In this document: positions 54,223 to 64,000 of the stretch, piece after piece
Layout of the letters: the number at the start of each line of letters is the position of its first letter
Numbering within the stretch: position 1 is the first letter of the stretch
Assembly: GCF_964019385.1 (NCBI RefSeq)
Contig: NC_088645.1
Span: 38,570,350-38,634,349, forward strand
Direction: 5' to 3'
DNA length: 64,000 nucleotides
From: Sycon ciliatum
Taxonomy: Eukaryota > Porifera > Calcarea > Leucosolenida > Sycettidae
The notes under the pieces: model-generated
What the model was told of the DNA's origin: nothing
What the model saw: the letters and a program-made list of their open reading frames with translations, nothing else
Database searches by the model: none
Made by a program: the position numbers and the translations under genes

Positions 54223-54573
54223 GAGAAGACATCTTCAGGACGTTTTGAAGAAGAAAAAACCGAAAGCACAACTCATGATTGGGAACTGATTTCGCGGATG
54301 CATGTCGATCCGCGAAAACGGTCCATAGATGCAGGAAATGTGTGGAACCGTTTTCGCGGCTAGCTGGAACCGTTTTCGCGGTGAGACCCCATCCGCGAAA
54401 ACGGTTCCAAGAGGGCCATAGATGCAGGAAATGTGTGGAAGAACCGTTTTCGCGGAGGAACTGTTTTCGCGGCTAGGGTGGAACCGTTTTCGCTAGCGAA
54501 AACGGTTCCAGGGGGTAACCGGTGTATGCCTGGAACCATTTTCGCGGAGGAACCGTTTTCGCGTTTACACCGG

Positions 54574-55080
54574 ACGGCAGTGTATAAGGCGTTCGTACGA
54601 CCAGTCTTGGAGTATGCGCCTCTTGTTTGGATGGGAGGTGCGCAGAGTCGCCTCCAGCGTCTGAACAATGTTCAGCGCCGGGCAATTCATGCTATCGGCC
54701 CTGGGGCACACCTACCCAGCTTGGCCATCCACCGTATTGTTGCCTCGCTTGCCTGCCTGTACAAGCTGCACTACTTGCCTGGTCCTCCGCAGCTGCTCTG
54801 TGTGTTGCCACAGCGCCATATCACCTCCACCAACCCCAGAACCCGCAGCGAGCACGGTAGTGTCAGTGCCCATGACCACCAGCTCCAACACCAGCTGTCT
54901 GCATCTGCCCCGCTGGCACTGAAGCGCTCGTTACCACACTGCAGCATCAGCGATTGGAACTCCTTCCCTGCTGCTCTCCTGTCCCAGCCTCCCCACAGCA
55001 AGATAATGCAATCATTCAAAACGAATGTTTATCGCCATCTTCGCAGCACAAACTGGCTCTGGGCAGTCGATTCCCTATGA
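54574..55080 (+). pseudogene. CR1-like RT, part 2 (right of the Ginger-like transposon)
   Basis: Resumes in frame after CCGG: TAVYKAFVRPVLEYAPLVWM, LNNVQRRAIHAIG, SISDWNSFPAALLSQPPHSK and the terminal FKTNVYRHLRST, the conserved C terminus of CR1/L2-type ORF2. It ends at a natural stop (55078-55080). 55081-55350 is a pyrimidine-rich 3' UTR. Confidence 0.88.
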
Positions 55081-55350
55081 ATAATATGATGCTATGATAG
55101 TCTTCCCCCACACTGGCTCGTGTTAAGCCTTGGGTTTTTTACTGACCTGTTCAGCTCTATCTTCTTCTTTTTTTCTTTGTTTTTGGTGCGTGTTTTTGGC
55201 CGTGACGCCGAGACCTCAGATCGGCAGAGTCATCAATGCCCCACCATCACTGCTGCGTCTCGGTACAGCCCCTGCTCATTAGTTGTCAGTTTGTCCTAGT
55301 CTCTGTACCATTGTCTTTCCTTATTCTTTTCGAGCTGGTTATTGGAACAT

Positions 55351-56950
55351 AGTAAAAAAAACAGGATCTGATTTCTGCGCATCAAGTATGTCCTGTAACA
55401 CAATAGCACTCACAATCTTCGGGGGTGCAGAGACGGCAGCAACTACATCTGGCTTGGCTGATTTCTTCCAGCAGCGGATGAACAAATCTGGGGCACGCGT
55501 CAACTTGTCAGCCTTGTTCTGCTGGGACGATGGTGTTTAGTCGTCGGCGAACCAACATTTCGTTCAGACCGGACACCTTGACACGCCGCTCATTGTTCAG
55601 GCACGACTTCACCTAGCCAAATACGGTCTTGGAATCAGTAACAAGACGGACGTTGCAGGCGTTCCCTTCGACTGCCTTCGACAACCCACGGATCATTGCT
55701 TCCAATTCTGCGATGTTGATGTGTTTCTTCTCGTCGGCTTCGCAAAGCGAAGACTTGTCGTCCATGACTTCACCACCAACTTCGGCAACAATGCCATATG
55801 CAACATCAGACGCATCGCACCACACGGTGAGCTGCTTCTCGTTCACTGACGCATAACACACGCTTGTGGCCGGATCCTTATCTTGGACGCGACTTGAGTT
55901 CGGCACAACAGGTTAACACATTGTTGGGAACGTCATCGTCCCAACCACCACCATCACGACACGCTAGGCGCTTCAAGAAGCTGCAGGCAGGTCGCAGCCA
56001 CAAGCGCACGGGTTAGTGCGATACCAGTCGGCCGCACCACGAGAATACAACACGCTTCGTCAGCTTGCCACACTCGACACTCTATCCGTCTCGACGCTTC
56101 CAAAGTGTCTGACCATCTTGGCCCGTGAACAGCTGAAGTCCGAATACTCGGGCGGAACTGGCGGGCTCAGCTGGCTTTGTGCGCAGGCCATAGCGCTCGA
56201 GGGTATCCACAACAACCTTTTTCTGCCGTTTTGGGACGTACAGATCGTCAACGTAATTGTCAACACGATCCGGATCGCTCGTGCCCCACTTGACTATCAC
56301 GTCCATGAACTTCGGCGCAACACTTAACCCGAAAGCCATACGGGTCATCACGTACAGCTTTCCCCTCCATTTCACGCACTGGGACCGTAGCAACTCAGGT
56401 GATGTACGGACTTGAGGATAGGCTTTTTCGAATATCCAGCATCTCATACTCGTTGGCATCATGCGTACGCCACTCACGCAACTTCTCGCCACACACGGAG
56501 GCATCCATGCTGGGCTGAGAAATGAGGGCACGGTTCAGAGCACGGTAATCGAGGCAAGGCCTTACAGGTGTAGTAGGCTTGTGGTCCTGGCTGACTGCAA
56601 GCCATTGCAGAATTGCAGCAGGAGCTCTGTGTACCTCTTCATCATGCTCGACGAGCCATCCATTACTGATCCAGGAGCCCACTTCTTGCTGGGACAGCTT
56701 CTCCTGATCATCACTGAGTTTCCGAGGTACTCCCCAATGCCGCTGCCGATGCGTCCGGTAGGTGGCTTGTCATCCTCCCACCTCCATGCTGCCTCCCAAC
56801 ACTGCTCAGCTGCTAGCCACTTTATCTGACCATCGTCGATGGATAGCGTCAAGTCCTCACCGTCTTGCACCATGCTAAAATGCTGATCTGGCGACTGCAC
56901 GGCATCACTCACAACAGACGACACAGGCTCAGAGTCACTAGCGCTTGACG
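55351..56950 (-). pseudogene. Ty3/Gypsy relic 2: RT and RNase H
   Basis: Minus strand, several frames. RT pieces: ALNRALISQP (about 56520), FGLSVAPKFMDVI and VDNYVDDLYVPK (catalytic YVDD, about 56250). RNase H: LTVWCDASDVAYGIVAEVGG, INIAELEAMIRGL and VTDSKTVFG, where an in-frame TAG at 55613-55615 ends the frame. Then, to about 55380, the RNase H tail and the DKADKLTRAPDLF linker. The linker overlaps in homology with the start of relic 1, so the two relics are different copies. Confidence 0.75.
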
Positions 56951-56957
56951 AACCAAA

Positions 56958-58061
56958 CTACACTGACCGCAGATCACCTGACTCAGAGTACTGCAACCTG
57001 ACACCACCGATGGCACGGACAAGGTCAGATCCCAGCAACAGGTCAGCAAGAATAACCGACAGCTCAGGAACTACACACTCAACAACATGGGTAGGCGTCA
57101 AATTTACGGGTCCATTCAGGTGACGAATCGTTAACGAAATTGATCCCGAAATGGGCAGAGCTCTGCCATCCAGGGCGAGGAGCTTCTTCTGCTTTACTGC
57201 CGACACTTCACTGCACATCTTAGCCGTACGTATGAAGGTAGACGACACTAGCATGCGTGCCGACCCGGTGTCCAGTATGGCCTCTCCACGGCACAAGTCA
57301 TCCGGTTTGGCCGACTCCGCGTCCACATAGATCCTCGGCAGGGGAGCAGCTTCAGTGGACACCGCACACAGGCACTTGTCACAGCTACTCTGCGACATAC
57401 CAGCAGCCGCCACACGTTCTGCTGCCTTGGCGTCTCGCCACTTCTTTCTCTCAGGGCACGCTGGCTTTGCATGATCATGCTGGTCACAAAAGTGGAACAC
57501 TACGGGTCCACGGAAACAGGGCTTCTGCTTCTTCTTGAACTCTGGGCAGTTACGCTGGACATGCCCAGGCTGATTACAGTTATAGCATACAACAGTACTG
57601 CGAGCTGGTCGGTGTACACTTCCACTGTAACTACTGGCACTAGCGCTGGAAGAAACGCTCTGCCTGAACCTGCTCGTGTAACGAGCATCCGTCTCACTTG
57701 CTCTAAGCGCACGCACACGCTGCAGACAAGCAGGTATCGTCAGATTTTGGCCAGCCAGCGACATTCTCAGCTGACGGCCAAATTCGGGTTGCAGGCCAGC
57801 GATCAGTTGCTCGATCACGATCGGATCCTTGCTGGTGTCACCAGCCGGTTTGTGCCCCGACAGCGCTGCAAAACGCTGCAAATCGACCACATACGCGTCG
57901 ACACTTTCATCCACACGCAAACAACTGCGCTTGAACAAATCATACGCTCTGGACGGCGTCACACTGAACGCACTCACTAAAACGTTCTTGACCTCTGCTT
58001 GTTTGCTTTTGTCACTGTCTGCCATACGAGCAAACACTCGAAATGCTGAGGTTCCTTTCAC
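56958..58061 (-). pseudogene. Ty3/Gypsy relic 2: gag and protease
   Basis: 367 open codons, but the downstream pol is broken. A true start may be Met13 (MADSDKSKQ). Gag domain residues 15-150 (FSVTPSRAYDLFKRSCLRVD, LIAGLQPEFGRQLR), CCHC knuckle CYNCNQPGHVQRNC near 157-170, a second variant knuckle FHFCDQHDHAKPAC, and a retropepsin with AILDTGSARMLVS (about 262) and ILADLLLGSDLVR. The LTR and primer site upstream could not be placed. Confidence 0.85.
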
Positions 58062-58085
58062 CTAGCGTTGGCTGAATTTCAATTA

Positions 58086-58834
58086 TTGAGGTTCGTGAAG
58101 TATGAAGTTCAATTATTCCCGTAGCTATGCAGAAGAGGTTACTTCAGTAACGTCTGGCGCTAGCCAGAGTCCACACAGCTTTAATTAATTTGGTATTTGT
58201 TTGTTTGTTTGTTTGTGTCACGCCTGGCGCTATCCCGTATCTGTCCCGTACCGTACCGTACCTTCAAACACAGCTGGCCACAATATTCAAATAGGTCTTT
58301 CAAATGCAAGATCATAACGTGAAGCAACTTGGAAGAATGAGTATGAATGCAAAGTGTATTGGGGAATGCATGTAGGGCGATAGCGCGGGTTCGAATCCCA
58401 GGTAATGCCTAAAAATTAGGAGAATTGAAAAATTTATAACATCCCTATGCTTTTTTTGCCTCGGTCATCAACATGATCAAGGTGGTGGACGGTGTCGTAT
58501 AACCGGTTAACCCTCGACCGTATCTGTCCCGTACCGTACCATACCGTACCATCAAAGACGGCTGGCCACAAACAGCTGGCCACGCTATTCAAATAGGGCA
58601 ATGCAAGATCATAACGTGAAGCAACTTGGAAGAATTAGTATGTACGCGAAGTGAATCGGGGGATGCATGCAGGGCGATAGTGCGGTTTGGAATCCCAGGC
58701 TATGTCTTTAAAAAAATTGGAGAAATGAAAAAATTATAACATCCCTATGCGTTTTTTGCCCAGGTCATCAAGGCAAAAAAGCATAGCGCAGGGCCCTGAG
58801 CTTCCAAGCTCTCTTGTTGAGGTTCGTGAAGTAT
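58086..58834 (+). mobile_element. Dimeric SINE-like insert with 18-bp target duplication
   Basis: TTGAGGTTCGTGAAGTAT occurs at 58086-58103 and 58817-58834. Between them are a (GTTT)n, then two imperfect monomers of about 280 bp (58240-58500 and 58525-58790) sharing TATCTGTCCCGTACCGTACC, ATGCAAGATCATAACGTGAA and TATAACATCCCTATGC. Monomer 1 holds a perfect B box GGTTCGAATCC (58388-58398); monomer 2 has a mutated one. No clear A box. Confidence 0.75.
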
Positions 58835-59680
58835 TTGTCTTGTGCATTTAGCAATCTTCAGATGTGACGTTGGACGTCCGTGATGATTTGTGGTCATTCA
58901 CTCGGCGTCGACTTTTCACATATTTTTGTCACCACCTCAGTACTCTTTGTGACGTGTAAATTAGCGCAACCTATTCCTGTGTACCTCTCCTTCTCATTGT
59001 GATTGATTAAGCACTTGTGATTGTTGTGTTTGGTAGGGTTCATAGCACCTCCATTCTGAACTATTCCTTTTGTGTTGATTTGTAACATAATTATGTGAGT
59101 TAGTTGAGTGTTTACACCTTGCGCCTGTATCTTCTCTATGACATAGCATTATTCAGCTCGAACCCTTCATTAACCAACTGTTCCCCTCTGATGAGTTCCC
59201 CGTCAACTTTATGGAACGAAACAAGACTTGTCAGGAGTAATACTACTTTCTTTCGTGGAGTGTGGCTGGTGAACTGTTCATGCTGTGATCTGCAAGCGTC
59301 GTGTGGTCTCGTTGGGTCAAATGAAAAACCTATTACTACTATTTAACGGACCTATTGAAGATGGCAACAAAGAATTACAAACTGTTAGGTCACCATCTTC
59401 TGTACACTGTTTCTTAGTACATCCTTTCTCTTGCTGGTCTGCACCCCGTACACAAAGCTTGCCGAGTTCCTGTATAGCAGCTGCCTGTGCACCTGTATTG
59501 GTCATAGGCACTCAGGCCATTTTATCTACATTGTAGCTCTCTCCTTTGCTCACTCTCATTCTCCCTGTCTCTCTTGCCGTGATCAATCATGTAGTCATTA
59601 AATGTTGTCTCTCTGTCTCTCCCTTAGCCCTTTCCTCGATACGAAAATATTTTCAATGTTCCTTCCTCTCCCTACTCCAG
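58835..59680 (+). other. Unassigned, presumed intron upstream of the ankyrin exon
   Basis: No gene recognised. A pyrimidine-rich tract precedes the acceptor at 59679-59680. Confidence 0.45.
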
Positions 59681-59779
59681 GATCAAGAAACACCATTGCA
59701 CGCAGCCTGTCGATACGGCAACCCGGAGGTTATAGAATTGCTGCTTCAAAAGGGTTCAGATCTTTTTGCATTACGGAAG
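59681..59779 (+). CDS. Ankyrin-repeat exon, fourth and most diverged
   Basis: 99 bp between CTACTCCAG and GTAAGT, phase 0, open. Encodes DQETPLHAACRYGNPEVIEL, then LLQKGSDLFALRK: TPLHAAC, the G-N turn and ELLLQKG give a standard ankyrin repeat. It shares length, phase and border type with the other three but little nucleotide identity and none of their flanks, so it is an older neighbour in the repeat array, not part of the triplication. This supports one plus-strand host gene running through the window. Confidence 0.75.
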
Positions 59780-59892
59780 GTAAGTCACACTTTTAGTTAA
59801 TGTGGCAGCGTGGAGATAATAATCATAATATGCCGATGAATAGAATCAAGTGCGCACTCGTATCGTAAACATTGCAACCAAAGATGTTTTAA

Positions 59893-60020
59893 AGGGGAAC
59901 TCCACCGAAAAATGAAACTTTCATATCCTGTAGAGTTTCGGGTGCTGAGTCAAATGGTCTTGGTCCGAAGTCTCTACGACAAAGCGTTCTTGAGATATTG
60001 GCACAAACGGGGCCTTGCTA
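59893..60020 (+). repeat. Relic related to the TTAA palindrome element
   Basis: TTAAAGGGGAACTCCACCG and TTTCGGGTGCTGAGTCAAATGGTCTTGGTCC resemble the outer arm of 22444-24017 (TTAAAGGGGAGG, GTTCTGAGTCGAATGGTCTT). Only one end is found. Confidence 0.5.
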
Positions 60021-60149
60021 TGACGTCATGCGGCCATTTGGCTATGTCATCCCGGCCTGCCTTCGTCATTGTGGCACAGTCGCAATCTCGGAGCACTATT
60101 TTAGTATACAATTTCTTATTCCGAACAATTCTCTGTACCCAGCAATGAA

Positions 60150-60440
60150 GGCAGCGATGCTGAGGTCAGTGAAGACCACCATCAACCCACCACCGCGTAC
60201 GGTTGGGACAGGGAGCCCAGATACTCTGCTGAGGAGCTGCCATCGCGTGTAACCACTGTTGAGGAAGAAGATGCCTCAGCAGCTGCGTCCGACAGAAGAC
60301 GAGTAGCTTGGCCACCAGACTCTCGATTCGTTTGGGATTCCGACTGGTGGGAGCGTGGACAAAAGTGTATAGCCATGCCCACCCAGCGGGAATGATTTTT
60401 CTGGCAGGATGCCCCCGTCACTGTCGAGAAGACGGCCCAA
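60150..60440 (+). pseudogene. Fragment resembling the P2X7-type cysteine-rich domain
   Basis: A plus frame reads acidic/serine-rich, then WPPDSRFVWDSDWWERGQKC, IAMPTQRE. The W..G..C..MPT..E spacing recalls the WC.CG.C..MPT..E.CC motif of P2X7 C-terminal-like domains common in invertebrate transposon-linked genes. Most cysteines are replaced and a stop follows, so it is a decayed fragment at best. Confidence 0.3.
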
Positions 60441-60537
60441 GGTTTCTTGCGTAGCGGACCTCGCACATTACGAGATTGTAACCTTATTTTATATTTTCAT
60501 TTTTATTCTTATTTTACTAGGGAATTCCCAACAGGCA

Positions 60538-61453
60538 TCAACGCCTTCTTACAGGGAACCCTAAGAACGTCTTGATGGGTGATCGAAATTCAGCAGGTGA
60601 ATTAGAAAGGCGGTAAGCAGGTGGCAGTGCCTTCCACCGGTCAGCGCCTATGTAAGAATATGCACTGAAACCATAGCGTGTGCTAGCAGGGGGTAAAACA
60701 AGCGTGGCAGACACTTGACCACGGGTAATGGCAGCAGTGTGAGCACCGTGAGCACGAGGAGTAAAGCGGTCTTGTAGGAGAGAGCAAGCAAGGCCATTCA
60801 GGTAGTGATACACAAATACGTAGGTCTTGAAATTGAGGCATTGTTCAAGGGTGTATACATTGGTGTTACTGTAGAGAAGGGCAGTTAGGGTCATTCTATA
60901 CAAGGAAAAAATTCTCTTTAGCGCTAAGCGGCTGGCAGCAAAATGTTTGTTATGAAGAGCTTGCGACAAACAGCGTGCATATGCGTGCTGCCATACTCAA
61001 GAGTAGACTGAATTATAGAGAGGTAGAACAGTCGCTTGCCAAAGATACTGATATTCTGTTTTGCATGCACAAAGGCTCTAACTTTCGTGTTACCAGATGT
61101 ACACACCGCTGCTACTTGGTCTGAAAAGGATAGACGCTCGTCAACTAATATTCCTAAATACCGGGCGGAAGCAGAGGGGATGTCACGACAGAGAACTGCT
61201 GCACCAGGTGGCAGCTCTTTACCAGGGTGACGACGTATTAAAACCTGGGTCTCAGATGGATTTAATATGAGTCCTTTCCTTTCAAGATAGCCATCGAGAG
61301 CTGCCAGGTCGTCACTCAGTCGAGTAGTTACTGTTTGACACGAATGGCTACGGATATGGAAGGTTATATCATCTGCAAAGAGTTTGTTGGATGAATGCCT
61401 GAAGCATTGTGGTGCATCGCGGATGTCTATACAAAAGAGCAAACCTGGCATTA
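60538..61453 (-). pseudogene. CR1/L2-like RT, C-terminal fragment
   Basis: Minus strand. 61451-60924: end of the RT palm (LLFCIDIRDAPQCF, LFADDITFHIRS with ADD) and ARYLGILVDERLSFSDQV, VRAFVHAKQNISIFGKRLFY. 60969-60538, other frame: LALKRIFSLYRMTLTALLYS, VFVYHYLNGLACSLL, YSYIGADRWKALPPAYRLS, IKTFL tail. One frame change near 60940. 5'-truncated; the breakpoint adjoins a possible exon at 61455. Confidence 0.8.
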
Positions 61454-61454
61454 G

Positions 61455-61535
61455 GCCGTGCCATATCGCAGCTCTTCGAGGTTATCTCGACATGCAGAAG
61501 CCGTCAATGCCAGTGACAGTAGAGTCAGACATCAG
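61455..61535 (+). pseudogene. Possible broken ankyrin exon
   Basis: 81 bp ending at a GTAAGC donor. One frame reads RPCHIAALRGYLDMQKPSMP, where PCHIAALRGYLD fits the first helix of an ankyrin repeat. Its 5' border coincides with the truncated CR1-like fragment. The donor phase differs from the other ankyrin exons. Weak. Confidence 0.3.
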
Positions 61536-61539
61536 GTAA

Positions 61540-63800
61540 GCCTCAATTAGTTTGTCTTGACTTTGTCTTGTGAGGATCGTGCGTCAATATGATACGCTCA
61601 TTTTTTGGAGACATTATTGTTGTCAGGTGCACTACAGTAGGCGTCGCACAAGAAATACATTGTCCTGGTAGTTATCACAAGTTTCATGCATGACGCAAAA
61701 CAATTTCCCTTTGCTCAGAGTATTTCTTGATTTGTCTTGCGAGGATCGATGCGCATAATGTTTTGCGTGTAACTTTCTTATTATTGTCACGCATAGCACA
61801 AAAAACGTTGTACTATAGTGCTAGTAGTTATCACACGTTTTAATGCATGACTAAAACACATTATTTTGTCTTTGTCATTTTCCCTTGGATTGGTACAAGA
61901 TCTGCAAAGTATGGTAGTGTTCTGTTTGTGAAAAGAGCACTGCACACAGTTTATGAGTACCGTGGGGCATTTGATCACACCCGACCCCATACTTTATCGT
62001 TTTACGCGATAGGCTTTGTCAATAAACCCGTTCTCTAGTATACCATGTCATGCAACGTACAAACGTGGGGTCAAGAAAGCGTACACCAAAATGATGCACA
62101 AATTCTGGCAGGAGCGTAAGAAATCTGTACTTTAAGACCAAGACATCTTTGTACTAGTAGGTAATCGAACGTGTCCTAATCAGAATTCATCCCCAGATCA
62201 TTGGAATTCAATTTGAAATCAGCAATCATTGGAAATTCTACAAGAACCTCCATCTTTGCACCAGTGGACACTAAATTATTATGGAGCGCGCACTGAATGT
62301 GCAAGTAGGTAGGTAGGTGTAATACAGCGCATTTGTAGAGCAAATGAGTATTTGACTATACCCATTACCGTAATAATTATTACGGTCCAGCAATTTGGTA
62401 TGTGTACAAACACTCAGCATACACACTCCGCATGACATTCTATGTTTCTGTAGATCTCTACGTTATGCGGCACCTAGGCAGTACACACTGTATGTACATG
62501 GCAAATTGGGCAAGCACGTTCGTTGTCGTCTTCCAGCCTGCGTTGTGAATACCATCAGGCAAAGATATCCAAATCCTGCACCACCTCAGCCTTCTCAGGA
62601 GGCTTCCACACGGGATTAGGAAGGGAAACGCACTTCTCCAAGGCAGGAACATAAAGTTTGCCATTTGCAACCGCTGCCACCTCACACATGAACTTGTCAA
62701 CAATCTCATAACTCTTTCTTTCGTAACATTTTCTATTTGGCCACATAGTCTTCTTTATGCTTTGAGAACTGGACTTTATACCTTACTATCGCAGTCTTTA
62801 TGGTTGTGTTGTGGCGACGGTTGACATTGACGTCGTCAAGAGCTGCGATATGTGTGTCCAATCATCCCCAGAATTGAGAAACGAATGCGTTTCAGAATGT
62901 ATTTTGGCATGGCACTGTGATATACCTGCATGGCGAAAAGACTGTTGAGAAAACACACTTGCTTAGACAATATACTATTAAGTGTTACAAACCACCAGTT
63001 CTCAAGTGAGAAAGGCCTTCTGGCTTATGACATTGTATTCGTTGCGAACTGCTGATGTTTGCTGCATGGAGTACGCTATTTGCGCTGTGGTTGTTTTACT
63101 GTATATGCTGTCATGTCATGTTTTACATGTGTATGCTTTGATTATACATTGTCATTCAGGGTCACACACGTAACGGGAAGACTTCGTGGTAGTAAAATAG
63201 ATATTTCGCAAACAACAAAAAGACAACTCTTTCTCTTCCTTTCGAAGAACCGAACTTGCAGAGCCTCGACCTCGTCGAAAACAAACTCTGAAAAGCCCCT
63301 ACACTGTACTAGTACGGGATTCAGCGCAGAGCAAAAAATAATTATGAGCCATGATACAATGCATGCAGTGTAGCCGTGAAAACTGGTGAATAAAGAATGC
63401 AGTAGATTGGCAGCACGTGACCCGTCGTACCGCAGTACGCGACGGCGTCGCGGCTTAGAAATGAAAGGAAGCACTGCGAGAAAAGACAAAACGAAAATAC
63501 ATGTCCCTCTAGCTCTGTCAAAACTTAGAAGAAACAAACAAAGTGCGACCAAGAATCATTTTGAGAGTCAACGTCAATACTCTTGTGCCGTTGTGCAAAT
63601 TCTTGTCTTGCATTGTGCAAAACAAGAAACAAACAACCTACGAAATAACTCTTGAACTAACTGCAGGCTAAATCACTACATTTACGCGAAATTGCATTCC
63701 AAAATAAACTGAACCTTCTGAGACATTTCATATTTCACATCCTGAGAGAAATATTGAATAAATAGTAAATACTTCATAAAAAACACATGGCCACGACGGC
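61540..63800. other. Unassigned
   Basis: About 2.2 kb with no convincing exon, RNA or transposon. Short tandem GTAGGTAGGTAGGT at 62308-62320 and a TTACCGTAATAATTATTACGG palindrome near 62365. Confidence 0.4.
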
Positions 63801-63822
63801 CTTCCCAACGCGAAAGGCTAAA

Positions 63823-63998
63823 GGGACAAGCTTACCTCTTTTTGCGGATTTTCTTTCATAAAAAATAAACGTCACAGGCTGCTCTTCGGAGGTGTCCGCG
63901 TCCCAGCGGTCCGGGCAAGCGACCGCATCCCAGTGGGACACTTGTCCGTGGCCTTTTGTACTGAAATCTGTGGGAGAGCCTTTCCAGGGACTACACAC
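63823..63998 (-). CDS. Candidate minus-strand exon at the window edge
   Basis: Open from the window end to a consensus donor: AAAAAGAG-GTAAGC (donor about 63826-63827). Reads GQVSHWDAVACPDRWDADTS, EEQPVTFIFYERKSAKR. Hydrophilic with a PVTFIFYER end. No family recognised. It continues beyond 64000. Confidence 0.3.
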
Positions 63999-64000
63999 CT

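Larger units (their letters stand above)
49705..54573. mobile_element. Ginger-like DNA transposon, 4861 bp, CCGG target duplication
   Basis: 49709-54569, TIRs of 64 bp with one mismatch starting TGTAAACGCG, flanked by CCGG (49705-49708, 54570-54573). The TGTNR terminus and 4-bp duplication fit Ginger elements, cut-and-paste transposons with an LTR-type integrase. A minus-strand exon at 53941-54222 encodes an integrase zinc-domain N half. About 16 copies of GAAAACGGTTCC or its inverse crowd the ends (six at 49709-49955, ten at 54300-54569). The CR1-like frame is continuous across it when the insert plus one CCGG are set aside. No integrase core found, so probably non-autonomous or gutted. Confidence 0.85.

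Noticed and set aside
49709..54569. Reading the 64-bp ends as short LTRs
   Set aside because: The ends are inverted and not direct, and the duplication is outside them.
58380..58402. A genuine tRNA gene
   Set aside because: Perfect B box but no A box at the right distance and no cloverleaf. Best read as a SINE.
59185..59210. CTGATGAG at 59187 as a hammerhead core
   Set aside because: No GAAAC follows and no complementary arms.

Overview
This is animal (metazoan) genomic DNA, most likely from an early-branching or marine invertebrate such as a sponge or cnidarian. I cannot name the species. The reasons are GT-AG exons, BEL/Pao and chromodomain Ty3/Gypsy LTR retrotransposons, a Penelope-like element, several CR1/L2-like and RTE-like non-LTR retrotransposons, pogo-type MITEs, tRNA-derived SINEs and long microsatellites. 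There is no operon structure and nothing bacterial. Almost all long reading frames belong to mobile elements. The only convincing host coding sequence is a set of single-repeat ankyrin exons on the + strand.

Host signal. Four exons of exactly 99 bp (3137-3235, 14147-14245, 30990-31088, 59681-59779) each encode one complete 33-residue ankyrin repeat, each between an AG acceptor and a GTAAGT donor, all phase 0. The first three sit in paralogous segments: A about 2950-4215, B about 11950-24580 and C about 28970-42900. Each has a GT-rich intron tract just upstream. The fourth exon is diverged and lies outside the duplicated block. A possible fifth, broken exon lies at 61455-61535.

Layout. 1-480 is a minisatellite rich in CArG-box and DR1-like motifs. 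743-2935 holds a Penelope-like element (- strand) and its flanking repeat. 4530-9681 is a chromodomain Ty3/Gypsy element (- strand) with 181-bp LTRs and a GAAAT target duplication, sitting in an older ORF1-like relic. 10886-11482 is a CR1-like fragment. 11950-13965 is RTE-like relic 1. 15469-20577 is a nearly complete two-ORF CR1/L2-like element carrying an 813-bp pogo-like MITE. 22444-24017 is a TTAA-flanked multi-palindrome. 24600-28150 holds SINE-like and tandemly duplicated repeats plus a 1349-bp TIR element. 28230-30800 is RTE-like relic 2. 33791-40979 is a BEL/Pao element with 470-bp LTRs and a GTTGC duplication. 41259-42134 is a 5'-truncated non-LTR insert. 43000-46680 is mostly unassigned. 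46683-58061 is a nest: two different Ty3/Gypsy relics flank a CR1-like element, which is split by a 4861-bp Ginger-like DNA transposon, which itself holds MITEs and a foldback element with a hammerhead ribozyme. 58104-58816 is a dimeric SINE-like insert. 59681-61535 holds the ankyrin exon and TE relics. 61540-64000 is mostly featureless.

How it fits together. Segments B and C are paralogues, so each serves as the unoccupied site for insertions in the other. This proves five insertions and gives their order relative to the duplication. The most notable items are the Ginger-like transposon with about 16 subterminal copies of a GAAAACGGTTCC motif, the near-canonical minimal hammerhead ribozyme at 52676-52721 (- strand), the phase-0 ankyrin exon series, and the non-LTR element whose two ORFs share a frame and are separated by one UAG.
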